Translations under genes and position numbers: made by a program
Notes under the pieces: generated by a model
What the model saw: the letters and a program-made list of their open reading frames with translations, nothing else
Database searches by the model: none
What the model was told of the DNA's origin: nothing
Origin: Saprospiraceae bacterium
Lineage (GTDB): Bacteria > Bacteroidota > Bacteroidia > Chitinophagales > Saprospiraceae
Length of the DNA stretch: 16,518 bases
NCBI GenBank assembly: GCA_020630455.1
Contig: JAHDBK010000023.1
Coordinates: 1-16,518 of the forward strand
Direction: 5' to 3'
Part shown: positions 1 through 8,000 of the stretch, piece by piece
Numbering within the stretch: position 1 is the stretch's first letter
Layout of the letters: every line of letters begins with the position of its first letter

Positions 1-20
1 CCTTCTAAACATACGCTCAT
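1..20. repeat. 20-bp direct repeat, upstream copy (cut by window edge)
   Basis: CCTTCTAAACATACGCTCAT is identical to positions 491-510, in the same orientation and 490 bp apart, so the two copies bracket the DUF1493-type gene. The downstream copy is preceded by a hairpin (476-494). Whether this copy also has one cannot be seen, because the window begins exactly at the shared sequence. Similarity after the repeat fades into A-rich sequence. Confidence 0.85.
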
Positions 21-39
21 AAAATTAAAACACATGAAA

Positions 40-59
40 AATAACAAAATTTCTTTATT
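40..59. repeat. Degenerate copy of the AATAAAGA/TCTTTATT palindrome
   Basis: The right arm TCTTTATT and the AATT centre match the perfect palindrome at 3257-3276. The left arm is AATAACAA and differs from AATAAAGA at two positions. The right arm overlaps a candidate -7 promoter element at 56-63. It is counted as a family member only because better copies exist elsewhere in the window; alone it could be chance in AT-rich sequence. Confidence 0.4.
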
Positions 60-63
60 TTTG
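56..63 (+). promoter_or_regulatory. Candidate -7 promoter element for the DUF1493-type gene
   Basis: TATTTTTG is a full match to the Bacteroidota -7 consensus TAnnTTTG and lies 34 bp before the start codon at 98. No convincing -33 TTTG is present at the usual spacing, so this is only a candidate. Confidence 0.35.
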
Positions 64-97
64 TAAGTGTGGTATAAGTTTTTATAAAATATAATAA

Positions 98-445
98 ATG
101 GAAAGAATTAGAAGTCTTTTATTTAATGAAAAATTATCTTTAGTAAAGTCTTTTGTATCTGATTTTACATCTATTCCAATTGAAAAGATTAAGGATGAAT
201 CTACCCTTTTACATGATTTAGGAATAACAGGCGATGATGCAGATGATTTTTTTGATTTATTTTCAGAAAAATTTAATTTAGATATAAATTTTGACTTAGG
301 TATGTATTTCCCAAGTGAAGGAGATGTTTTAATTCGTTATACTTTTTTTCTATTTAAAAATGAAAAATTCAATAAAAAATACAAACCCTTTACTATATTA
401 ATGTTGGTACATTCAATTATGAATCGGAGCTTTAATTTTGAATAG
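98..445 (+). CDS. DUF1493 family acyl-carrier-like protein
   Basis: This is a 115-residue soluble protein without a signal peptide or membrane segment. Residues about 33-68 show the DUF1493 (PF07377) pattern: a DLG turn followed by GDDADDFFDLF and a hydrophobic FNLD strand-helix region, then a YFPSEG motif. A C-terminal FTILMLVHSI helix matches the family's usual PLTVGDLV-like end. The fold resembles an acyl carrier protein, but the serine that carries 4'-phosphopantetheine in true ACPs (DSL) is replaced here (GDD), so a carrier role is unlikely. The biochemical function of the family is not established, to my knowledge. The gene stands alone between 20-bp direct repeats at 1-20 and 491-510, with a candidate -7 element at 56-63. 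The family assignment rests on motif recall, not on a search. The start at 98 is the first in-frame ATG. Confidence 0.8.
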   Translation: MERIRSLLFNEKLSLVKSFVSDFTSIPIEKIKDESTLLHDLGITGDDADDFFDLFSEKFNLDINFDLGMYFPSEGDVLIRYTFFLFKNEKFNKKYKPFTILMLVHSIMNRSFNFE

Positions 446-475
446 TATAGTGATTTTTATAATATCCTAAGATAC

Positions 476-494
476 AAGGAGTTTAAAACTCCTT
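476..494. repeat. Hairpin at the downstream edge of the DUF1493 unit
   Basis: AAGGAGTTT and AAACTCCTT form 9-bp inverted arms around a single A, allowing a 7-bp stem with a TTAAA loop. It starts 30 bp after the stop codon and overlaps the first four bases of the direct repeat at 491-510. No T tract follows, so it is a weak terminator candidate and may instead be part of the repeat element itself. Confidence 0.6.
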
Positions 495-510
495 CTAAAC
501 ATACGCTCAT
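491..510. repeat. 20-bp direct repeat, downstream copy
   Basis: It is identical to positions 1-20, in the same orientation. Together with the hairpin at 476-494 it would form a composite element of about 35 bp (476-510). Sequence after it is AT-rich and non-coding up to thrA. Confidence 0.85.
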
Positions 511-664
511 GTAAAAATAAAACTTTAAATTACTAGCCAAAAAACTTTCCTTCCTACATTTTTTCAAAATTGTCACAATTTTTGCTGATATATAAAATTA
601 TTTTAATATTTGTGATTTTAAATATTAGACAAAGAAAACATAATGACATAAACGATAAAATAAA
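511..664. other. Non-coding stretch, mostly featureless
   Basis: Together with the flanking repeats this belongs to a 314-bp gene-free gap (446-759). No ORF of note is present and no full TAnnTTTG match was found. One partial match reads AATATTTG near 606. The only structure is the left arm of an inverted repeat at 622-632. Confidence 0.6.
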
Positions 665-680
665 GTCTATTGTCTAATAT
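622..680. repeat. 11-bp inverted repeat upstream of thrA
   Basis: ATATTAGACAA (622-632) and TTGTCTAATAT (670-680) are exact reverse complements separated by 37 bp. The right arm lies inside the heptanucleotide array at 665-700. A hairpin in the thrA leader is possible, but no transcription start is identified and no T tract follows, so attenuation is not supported. Confidence 0.5.
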
Positions 681-700
681 CTAAAAATCTATCATCTAAC
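665..700. repeat. Degenerate heptanucleotide array, RTCTAWN type
   Basis: Five 7-bp units can be read: GTCTATT, GTCTAAT, ATCTAAA, then one extra A, then ATCTATC and ATCTAAC. All fit RTCTAWN. The first 11 bases recur at 16175-16185. The array is non-coding and lies 60-95 bp upstream of thrA. Confidence 0.6.
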
Positions 701-718
701 AAATTTATATCATCAAAA

Positions 719-753
719 AATACTCAGTACCAAGTACTCAGTACTCAATACTA
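719..753. repeat. Heptanucleotide array, ARTACTC type, ending 6 bp before thrA
   Basis: Five units in perfect 7-bp register: AATACTC (719), AGTACCA (726), AGTACTC (733), AGTACTC (740) and AATACTA (747). Only six bases separate the array from the thrA ATG, so it occupies the position a ribosome binding site would normally take. A related array with the same first and last units lies at 14084-14122. Confidence 0.75.
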
Positions 754-759
754 AAAAAC

Positions 760-3231
760 ATGAAAGTACTCAAATTTGGAGGTTCATCAGTGGCAAAGCC
801 AGAACGCATCATGCAGATTGTAGAAATTTTAAAACAATACTATGCAAAAGGAGAAAAATTCACAGTGGTCTTTTCTGCCTTTGGAGGAGTAACAGACCAA
901 TTGATAGGGATGTGCCAAGATGCACAGAATAATAAAGACTTTTCTTTATCTTTAGGAGCTTTTAGAGAACGACATGTAACGGCAGTTGAGGCATTGATAG
1001 AAGAACAAAATAAAGAAAACATACTCCTTGATTTAAAAGAAAATCACGATGATTTAGAAAAATTGCTTACGGGTATTTCACTTTTGGGAGAAGTGTCACC
1101 AAGGACATTAGACCATGTCTTATCCTTTGGCGAGCGTAATTCTGCTTATATCATTTCCCATGTATTGAAGGAAAATGGCATCAATGCCGCCTATTTAGAT
1201 GCTAGAAAAGTCCTAAAGACCAATAGTAATTTTAATAATGCAAAAGTAAATTTAAAAAAGACCTATTCAAATATTAAAGAATATTATAAAAATCATCAAG
1301 AAATACAAATCGTTACGGGTTTTGTAGGCAGTACAGAACAAGGCGTAACAACAACTTTAGGGCGTGGAGGTTCAGACTATACCTGTTCTTTATTAGCGGC
1401 AGGGTTAGGTGCCGATTGTATGGAAATATGGACAGATGTCAATGGCGTGATGACTGCTGACCCTCGCAAAGTACCCAAGGCATTTACCATTCCAACGATG
1501 ACCTATTCAGAGGCGATGGAAATGTCGCATTTTGGAGCGAAAGTAATTTATCCACCCACTTTGCAACCCGCTTTACATGAAAATATTCCATTATACATTA
1601 AAAATACTTTTGAGCCTGATTTTATAGGTACATTAATATCGGATAAAAAAGATGATGGCAAAAATCCAATCAAAGGAGTTAGCTCTATCTCTAGTGTTTC
1701 CTTACTGACATTACAAGGAAGTGGAATGGTGGGCGTTTCAGGGATTTCTGCTCGTTTGTTTGGTGCATTAGGAAGGGCAAAAGTCAATGTCATTATCATT
1801 ACTCAAGGCTCATCAGAGCATTCTATTACCTTTGCTATTCAACCCAATCAAATAGCAATGGCAAAGGAAACAATCCACCAAGAATTTGAATACGAAAGGC
1901 AGAGCGGTTTAGTAGATGATATCAAAATAGAAGAAGGATTATCTGCAATAGCGGTAGTAGGTGAAAATATGCGTTATCAACCGGGCATGGCAGGACGTTT
2001 GTTTAGTGCTTTAGGTAAAAATGGTGTCAATATAGTGGCGATTGCTCAGGGCTCTTCTGAGTTGAATATTTCTACCATTATCAAACAAGAAGATGAAAAA
2101 AAGGCATTGAACGCTATTCATGAAGCCTTTTTCTTGAGTCATACCAAATCATTGCATTTGTATATGGTAGGAGTGGGACTGATAGGCAGTACCCTCATTC
2201 GTCAAATACAAGAACAAGCCGCATATTTGAAAGAAAATAATGCCTTAGAAATCAAAATAGTTGGATTAGCAAATAGCAAACAAATGTTGTTCAATGAGGA
2301 AGGTATTGATTTGAATGATTGGGCAGAAGAATTGAAAGAAAAAGGAACGAACTATCAACGTATTCATCAGTTTATTGATAAAATGAAGGCAATGAATCTG
2401 CAAAATTCTATCTTTTTAGATAATACAGCCAATTCCCAAGTAGCTCAATCGTATGAGAATATATTAGACGCGAGTATTTCGGTTTCTACACCTAATAAAA
2501 TAGCTGTTTCTTCAACCTTTTTACAATATCAACGATTGAAAAACATCGCTAAGCAACGCAATGTATCATTCATGTATGAAACCAATGTAGGAGCAGGATT
2601 ACCTGTCATTTCTACCTTGAATGATTTGATGAATAGTGGTGATAAAATATTGAAAATTGAAGGAGTATTATCAGGTTCATTATCTTTTATTTTTAATAAT
2701 TTTAATGAAACTAATGATTTTTATACCATCGTCAAAGAAGCTCAAAAAGCAGGATATACCGAGCCTGACCCTAGAGATGATTTAAGTGGTCAAGATGTAA
2801 GGAGAAAAATATTGATATTATCAAGAGAGGCGGGATATACCATGGAAAGTAAAGAGGTGCAAATCCATTCCATTCTACCACAGTCTTGTATAGATGCCAA
2901 GACAGTTGATGACTTTTTTGAAGAATTAAAAAAGAATAATAAGCATTTCGATACCTTGAGAAAAAAAGCAGAAAACAAAGGCGAAAAACTTCGTATGATT
3001 GCTACTCTAGAAAATGGTAAAGCTGAAATTGCCTTACGTTCAGTAGATGCCAATCATCCTTTTTATTCATTGAGTGGTAGTGATAATATGATTGTATTCA
3101 CGACAGAACGCTATAAAGAACGACCGCTAGTCGTCAGAGGACCAGGAGCAGGAGCAGAGGTTACCGCAGCAGGTGTTTTTGCCGAAGTCATTACTATAGG
3201 AAATAAACTCTTGGCGAGTTCTAGGGGCTGA
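760..3231 (+). CDS. thrA: Bifunctional aspartokinase / homoserine dehydrogenase
   Basis: This cytoplasmic enzyme of 823 residues phosphorylates aspartate and reduces aspartate semialdehyde to homoserine, the first and third steps toward threonine and methionine. The length matches E. coli ThrA (820). The N-terminal kinase domain (about 2-290) opens with KFGGSSVA and holds GRGGSD at 201-206. Two ACT domains follow (about 313-385 and 395-460), each with a QGSSE motif; in the family they bind the feedback inhibitor. The dehydrogenase begins with a Rossmann loop GVGLIG (471-476), then NVGAGLPV (609-616). The GYTEPDPRDDLSGQDVRRK region supplies E668, D679 and K683, with the same spacing as the catalytic residues of yeast homoserine dehydrogenase. 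No key residue appears lost. The start is fixed by the conserved N-terminus. thrB and thrC, which often follow this gene in Bacteroidota, are absent; the next gene is convergent. Confidence 0.96.
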   Translation: MKVLKFGGSSVAKPERIMQIVEILKQYYAKGEKFTVVFSAFGGVTDQLIGMCQDAQNNKDFSLSLGAFRERHVTAVEALIEEQNKENILLDLKENHDDLEKLLTGISLLGEVSPRTLDHVLSFGERNSAYIISHVLKENGINAAYLDARKVLKTNSNFNNAKVNLKKTYSNIKEYYKNHQEIQIVTGFVGSTEQGVTTTLGRGGSDYTCSLLAAGLGADCMEIWTDVNGVMTADPRKVPKAFTIPTMTYSEAMEMSHFGAKVIYPPTLQPALHENIPLYIKNTFEPDFIGTLISDKKDDGKNPIKGVSSISSVSLLTLQGSGMVGVSGISARLFGALGRAKVNVIIITQGSSEHSITFAIQPNQIAMAKETIHQEFEYERQSGLVDDIKIEEGLSAIAVVGENMRYQPGMAGRLFSALGKNGVNIVAIAQGSSELNISTIIKQEDEKKALNAIHEAFFLSHTKSLHLYMVGVGLIGSTLIRQIQEQAAYLKENNALEIKIVGLANSKQMLFNEEGIDLNDWAEELKEKGTNYQRIHQFIDKMKAMNLQNSIFLDNTANSQVAQSYENILDASISVSTPNKIAVSSTFLQYQRLKNIAKQRNVSFMYETNVGAGLPVISTLNDLMNSGDKILKIEGVLSGSLSFIFNNFNETNDFYTIVKEAQKAGYTEPDPRDDLSGQDVRRKILILSREAGYTMESKEVQIHSILPQSCIDAKTVDDFFEELKKNNKHFDTLRKKAENKGEKLRMIATLENGKAEIALRSVDANHPFYSLSGSDNMIVFTTERYKERPLVVRGPGAGAEVTAAGVFAEVITIGNKLLASSRG

Positions 3232-3256
3232 TGTTATATTTTTATGAATTGTTTTT

Positions 3257-3276
3257 AATAAAGAAATTTCTTTATT
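3257..3276 (+). terminator. Perfect 20-bp palindrome, likely thrA terminator
   Basis: AATAAAGAAATTTCTTTATT is its own reverse complement: 8-bp arms around AATT. Six consecutive T residues (3275-3280) follow on the plus strand, giving an AT-only hairpin with a T tract 25 bp after the thrA stop. No T run follows on the minus strand, so it suits thrA and not the convergent gene. The same sequence recurs elsewhere in the window where it cannot be a terminator, so termination may not be its only role. Confidence 0.5.
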
Positions 3277-3281
3277 TTTTA

Positions 3282-4043
3282 TTAGTTCGCCTTGTAAGAT
3301 TCACCTGAATATAGAAGACGCTTCCATTTGTACCGAATGATGAGTCTAACATTTTTATTATCATCATAATAAATCCATTTGCCAATTGGGCGATTAAGAA
3401 ATTTCTTTACTTTTTCATTCTTTTGGCTAATATTATTGAATATATATTTTTCAATTTTAAAGGTTTTATACTTTCCTTTTACTAATAAATTTCCTTTACT
3501 TCCATCTTTATTGATATTATATTCATAATAATTTTCTAAATATCCATATTTGTTAAATTTTCCTTCAATAATTTTAAATGAAGTTTGTCCAAATACAATA
3601 GCTTCCCATTTACCTGAATAAATACTGTTTTTGAATTGTCCTTTGGTGATGATTCTATTGTCTTGATAATCTTCATATTCTATATATTTACCAGCATAAA
3701 AATCTTTAAACCCTTTTTTTACTCTTATATTTTCTTCCATAGTTTCAGGATTGAAAGTAACGAATGTATCAATACTAAAGGCTTGAACTACTTCAGCTTC
3801 TCGCTTCAATCTTCCATTTTCAAAATACTCCTTCCTTAATTTTTTTTGATTGTCCAAATCAATGTATTCCACTTTTAAAACATTATTGTCCCAATATTCT
3901 TTTTGGTTTTCACTTATACTATCATTCCAATGATAATAAGTATAGTGATATTGTTTAAATTTCGGTGTACTGATATCATAATTTTGGCTATAAACGAATT
4001 GGTTTACAAATATGAAAAGGTATATAGTAATCGTGTTTTTCAT
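3282..4043 (-). CDS. Secreted MORN/YwqK-like repeat protein, function unknown
   Basis: This 253-residue protein starts with a Sec signal peptide (about 1-19, hydrophobic TIYLFIFVNQFVYS, likely cleaved before Q20), so the mature protein is probably periplasmic or surface-exposed. No lipobox cysteine is seen. The body contains degenerate MORN-variant (YwqK-like) motifs: YFENGRLKREAEV, then GKYIEYEDYQ, SGKWEAIVFGQ, GNLLVKGKYK and PIGKWIYYDDNKN, each with the Gly-Lys-Trp/Tyr plus aromatic pattern of short beta-hairpin repeats. Such proteins are common in Bacteroidota and are often annotated as YwqK-family antitoxins, but no toxin gene is adjacent and I do not infer that role. It converges on thrA, with 50 bp between the stops. 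No TAnnTTTG element was found upstream. Confidence 0.75.
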   Translation of the reverse strand: MKNTITIYLFIFVNQFVYSQNYDISTPKFKQYHYTYYHWNDSISENQKEYWDNNVLKVEYIDLDNQKKLRKEYFENGRLKREAEVVQAFSIDTFVTFNPETMEENIRVKKGFKDFYAGKYIEYEDYQDNRIITKGQFKNSIYSGKWEAIVFGQTSFKIIEGKFNKYGYLENYYEYNINKDGSKGNLLVKGKYKTFKIEKYIFNNISQKNEKVKKFLNRPIGKWIYYDDNKNVRLIIRYKWKRLLYSGESYKAN

Positions 4044-4218
4044 TTTAATTATTCCATTTATTGATAATAATATTGAAGATGCTATTTAATTGATAATAGT
4101 TGTTTGAAATGTATGTGAAATGATGATTTTTTTATTAAAAAAAATTAAAGCATTGAAATTAAGATTACTATTAACTATAAATTGAGTCTAAAATCATAAA
4201 CGAACCACTATACTTTCT

Positions 4219-4226
4219 TACCTTTG
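4219..4226 (+). promoter_or_regulatory. Candidate -7 promoter element for ruvA
   Basis: TACCTTTG is a full match to TAnnTTTG and sits about 100 bp upstream of the ruvA start. A TTTG at the -33 position is not evident. A transcript starting near 4232 would include the short upstream ORF at 4263-4334. The rest of the 283-bp gap (4044-4326) is AT-rich with no other recognised element. Confidence 0.4.
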
Positions 4227-4262
4227 TTCGTTTTTAAATTAAATATAACTGTTTTTTTATAT

Positions 4263-4334
4263 ATGAATTTGCAAAAAGGCATTCTATGGCTTGAAATTTG
4301 TATTATAAAAATTTTATATATAAATAATGATTAG
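4263..4334 (+). other. Short upstream ORF overlapping the ruvA start
   Basis: An ATG at 4263 opens a 23-codon ORF whose TAG stop (4332-4334) lies inside codons 2 and 3 of ruvA, in a different frame, so the two overlap by 8 bp. The peptide is hydrophobic (MNLQKGILWLEICIIKI...). Its position could couple translation into ruvA, but an ORF this short may be chance. Confidence 0.25.
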
Positions 4335-4920
4335 TTACATCAAAGGAACGATTACTTTTAAAACACCTACCTACGTTGTGGTTGAAGCAGCAGGTATAGG
4401 CTATCATATCAATATTTCATTAAATACTTATTCTAAAATAGAAAAAGAGGAAAATGTGAAGTTATTGACTCATTTACATATAAGGGAGGATAGTCATACT
4501 TTGTATGGATTCGCGGATGATTTGGAAAGAGATACTTTTTTAAAGCTGATTTCAGTGAGTGGAATTGGTACGTCTACTGCCCAAGTTATCTTGTCTTCTA
4601 TGACAGCAGAAGAAACTAGAAATGCTATTGTTGCCAATGATGTACAGGCTTTTAAAAAGGTAAAAGGAGTAGGTCCAAAAACCGCTCAAAGAGTCATTTT
4701 AGACCTCAAAGATAAGGTCGTAAAAGATAGTGGCGAAACTTCCTTAACGTTTACATCACAAAACAATACATTGAGAGATGAGGCGTTACAAGGATTGTTG
4801 GCTTTAGGATTTAATAAGATAGCCATACAAAAAGCACTTAACCAAGTTCTCAAAGAACAAAAGGACATTCAGCAAGTTGAAGACTTGATAAAAGCTGCTC
4901 TTAAGAAGATGACTTCTTAG
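4327..4920 (+). CDS. ruvA: Holliday junction branch migration protein RuvA
   Basis: RuvA (197 residues, typical length about 200) binds the four-way Holliday junction as a tetramer and loads the RuvB motor during recombination and repair. The N-terminal OB-fold (about 1-62) starts with the conserved MISYIKGTI and contains GIGYHI and the YGF strand. Two helix-hairpin-helix motifs follow: SGIG at 78-81 and GVGPKTAQR starting at G114, both used for DNA backbone contact. The C-terminal domain (about 150-197, EALQGLLALGFNKIAIQKAL) is the part that contacts RuvB. Nothing is missing. ruvA is followed after 177 bp by sprA on the same strand. No clear promoter is seen in that gap, so co-transcription is possible. 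ruvB and ruvC are not in the window. Confidence 0.97.
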   Translation: MISYIKGTITFKTPTYVVVEAAGIGYHINISLNTYSKIEKEENVKLLTHLHIREDSHTLYGFADDLERDTFLKLISVSGIGTSTAQVILSSMTAEETRNAIVANDVQAFKKVKGVGPKTAQRVILDLKDKVVKDSGETSLTFTSQNNTLRDEALQGLLALGFNKIAIQKALNQVLKEQKDIQQVEDLIKAALKKMTS

Positions 4921-4956
4921 TAGTAAGAATATAAAATTGAAGATTTAATATTAAAG

Positions 4957-4977
4957 ATAAAGAAAACTCTTTATTAT
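4957..4977. repeat. Stem-loop repeat, AAAC-loop variant, copy 1
   Basis: ATAAAGA (4957-4963), loop AAAC, TCTTTAT (4968-4974). Including the following TAT, 21 bases are identical to 16137-16157 in the same orientation. The arms are those of the palindromes at 3257 and 12853; only the loop differs. It lies 36 bp after the ruvA stop. No T tract follows, so it is a weak terminator at best. Confidence 0.6.
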
Positions 4978-5097
4978 TAGATGTTGTATAGAAAAGTTTT
5001 TTATGGATGATATAATTAAAAAAGAATTTGATATAATCAATTTTTCGTAATAAGATCTAATAATTTAAATAAAAGAATATAATTATATAAACACGAT

Positions 5098-8000
5098 ATG
5101 AATAGGATATTAATTTCCTTGGTTTTAATGATAATGGCGGTTTCGTCTTTATTTTCTTTTAATAATCATTCCAAGGCATATGACTTAGGAGATCCCTTTG
5201 AAGAAATCATTTCCGCAGTAGAAGCGGATACTCTTGATCCAATAGATGAAAGAGAAGGGGATTTTATTACAGACCCATCCTACAATCCATTTGATTTGGA
5301 AGACCCTCCAGCGATTACTCAAGAAGTAGAATATGACCCTGACACAGGTTTGTATTTGATTACAGAAAAAATCGGAGACGAATTTTATCGAGCACCAACA
5401 TGGATGACCTTTGAAGAGTATCTAGAATATAGTGCTGAAAAGCAACAAAGGGATTATTTCGATCAATTGTCCAGAAATGCTGAAACTTCTCTAGGGAGTA
5501 GTGGTAAACCAGACCCTATTATGAATATAGAAGTGCCCAATGAAGTTTTAGATAAACTCTTTGGAGGTACTAAAATTGATATTCGTCCTCAAGGTAATAT
5601 TGATTTGACACTAGGAGCAGATTATCAAAGAGTAGATAATCCTATCGCACCTGAACGACAAAGAAGTCAAGGTGGATTTGATTTTGATATGAATATTCAA
5701 ATGAATGTAACGGGGCAGATAGGCGAAAAAATGAAGTTGGGAACCAGTTACAATACCCAAGCTACCTTCAATTTTGAAAATCAAATGAAATTGGAGTATG
5801 CTGGTGGCGAAGATGATATTATTCAAAAAATTGAAGCAGGTAATGTGAGTTTACCACTAAAAAGCACCTTGATACGAGGTAGCCAAAGTCTATTCGGAGT
5901 AAAAACAGAATTGCGATTTGGTAGAATGACGCTTACAGGGATTGCTTCTTCTCAAAAATCAAGAAGAAACGAAATTCAATTACAAGGAGGAAGTCAGGTT
6001 CAAAACTTTGAAATCAATGCCGACCAATATGATGAAAATAGACACTTCTTTTTCTCTCACTATAATAGAGATCATTTCGAGGAAGGTCTAGAACAATTAC
6101 CTCAAATTAGGTCTTTATTCAGCGTTAGTCGTTTAGAAGTATGGGTAACCAATACCCGTAATCAAACAGAAGGTGTTAGAGATATTGTTGCTTTAGCTGA
6201 TTTAGGAGAAGGCAATACAGATAAGATTATTAATAACAATCCTTTATTTCAACCAGGAGCCGTAGTCAATAATCCAGATATTAATGGAGAGGCATTACCT
6301 ACTAATGAAGCCAATCCTATGTATGATGTGATTATCAATAATCCTCAATCAAGATATATCAGTGAAGCGGTTGCTCAATTACAAAATGTTTATAATCTTC
6401 AACAATCTAAAGACTTTGAAAAAGTAAGAGCAAGAATGCTTAATCCTAATGAATATACTTTTCATCCTGAATTAGGTTTTATTTCTTTAAACTTAACCTT
6501 ACAACCAGAAGATGTACTGGGTTTTGCAATGGAATATACCTACAATGGTCAAGTATATAGAATAGGAGAATTTACTAATGATTTACCTATTAATCCAGAT
6601 ACGCTTAGTGTATTATATGTAAAAATGCTAAAGAGTACCACTCCTAGAGTCGATATTCCTATTTGGGATTTAATGATGAAAAATATTTATTCTATTGGTG
6701 CATATCAAGTGAATCAAGAGGATTTCTTATTAGATATGTATTATGAAGACCCAGGTGGTGGGCAAAAAAGATTTTTACCTGCAACAGCAATAGAAGGGAA
6801 ACCTTTAATACAAGTAATGAATTTGGATAATCTCAATTCCCAACGAGACCCACAACCCGACGGTCGCTTTGACTATGTAGAAGGGATTACTATCAATTCA
6901 AGAAACGGTCGTGTAATGCTCCCTAAATTAGAACCATTTGGTTCATCCTTAAAAGAAGAGATATTGTCTTCTTCTCCTGACCCTAATAATCCTGCTATTA
7001 TTGCGGAAGCAGAACAATATACTTATCAACAATTATATGATTCAACACTCATTAGAGCAAGAGAATTCCCTGAATTCAATAGATATACAATTAGAGGAAC
7101 ATATAAATCAAGTGTTTCTTCTGAAATATCACTAGGAGCATTTAATATTCCTAGAGGGTCTGTAGTCGTAAGAGCAGGAGGTCAAATCCTAACAGAAGGC
7201 ACTGATTATACGGTTGATTATAATATTGGTAGAATTAAAATCCTAAATGAAGCTTATATGAATTCAGGTGTGCCAATCAATGTATCATTTGAAGATAATA
7301 GCTTATTCGGATTCCAAAATAAAACCTTATTAGGACTAAGAGCAGAGTATAAAATCAGCGATAATTTCAATGTAGGTGGCACAGTCATGAAATTATATGA
7401 AAGACCATTTACTCAAAAAGTAAATATCGGAGATGACCCTATTAATAATACAATTTATGGTGGTGATGTTCAATATACAACAGAAGCTCCTTGGTTGACA
7501 AGGGCAATTGATAAATTACCTTTATTACAAACTAAAGCTCCTTCGCAAATTTCATTCATGGCGGAAGCGGCTTATTTGAAGCCTAATCACGCAAGAGCTA
7601 TTCAACAAGAAGATCAAGGAGTAGTGTATGTAGATGACTTTGAAGGAAGTACGAGTAGTATTGATTTGAGAAATAATGCAGTGAATTGGAGTTTGGCTTC
7701 TGTTCCACAAAATGATATAACGAATAGTAATCCTCTTTTCCCTGAATCTAGCTTTATAGATACTACTTTGTCAGGTGTCAATAGAGCAAAATTAATGTGG
7801 TATCAAATTGACCAAACAAGTATCAATAATGCTGTTGATGGAACGGATAATCCTTATACAGAGGCAGTATTCATTAGAGATATATTTCCAAATGTTGCTA
7901 ACAATCCTAATAGTATTTTAAACAATAGCATAAGAACCTTGGATTTAAGATATGTACCTGAAAAAAGGGGGCCTTATAATTTTGATTTACCTGATGGTGG

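Noticed and set aside
34..66. 10-codon ORF (MKNNKISLFL) upstream of the DUF1493-type gene
   Set aside because: It is too short to support, and it is explained by the A-rich sequence and the degenerate palindrome it runs through.
476..510. Integron attC site
   Set aside because: The hairpin plus direct repeat recall a cassette boundary, but the conserved attC core pairs are not convincingly present and no integrase gene is visible. The cassette idea is kept only as a geometric analogy.
476..510. CRISPR repeat
   Set aside because: GTTTAAAACTCC superficially resembles some CRISPR repeats, but only one full copy is visible, the related repeat is 490 bp away and the interval is coding. No cas gene is present.
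622..680. Threonine attenuator before thrA
   Set aside because: The inverted repeat has no following T tract, and no leader ORF rich in Thr or Ile codons is seen.
3282..4043. YwqK-type antitoxin of a toxin-antitoxin pair
   Set aside because: The repeats fit the YwqK/MORN style, but the protein has a signal peptide and no toxin candidate is adjacent. The neighbours are thrA and ruvA.
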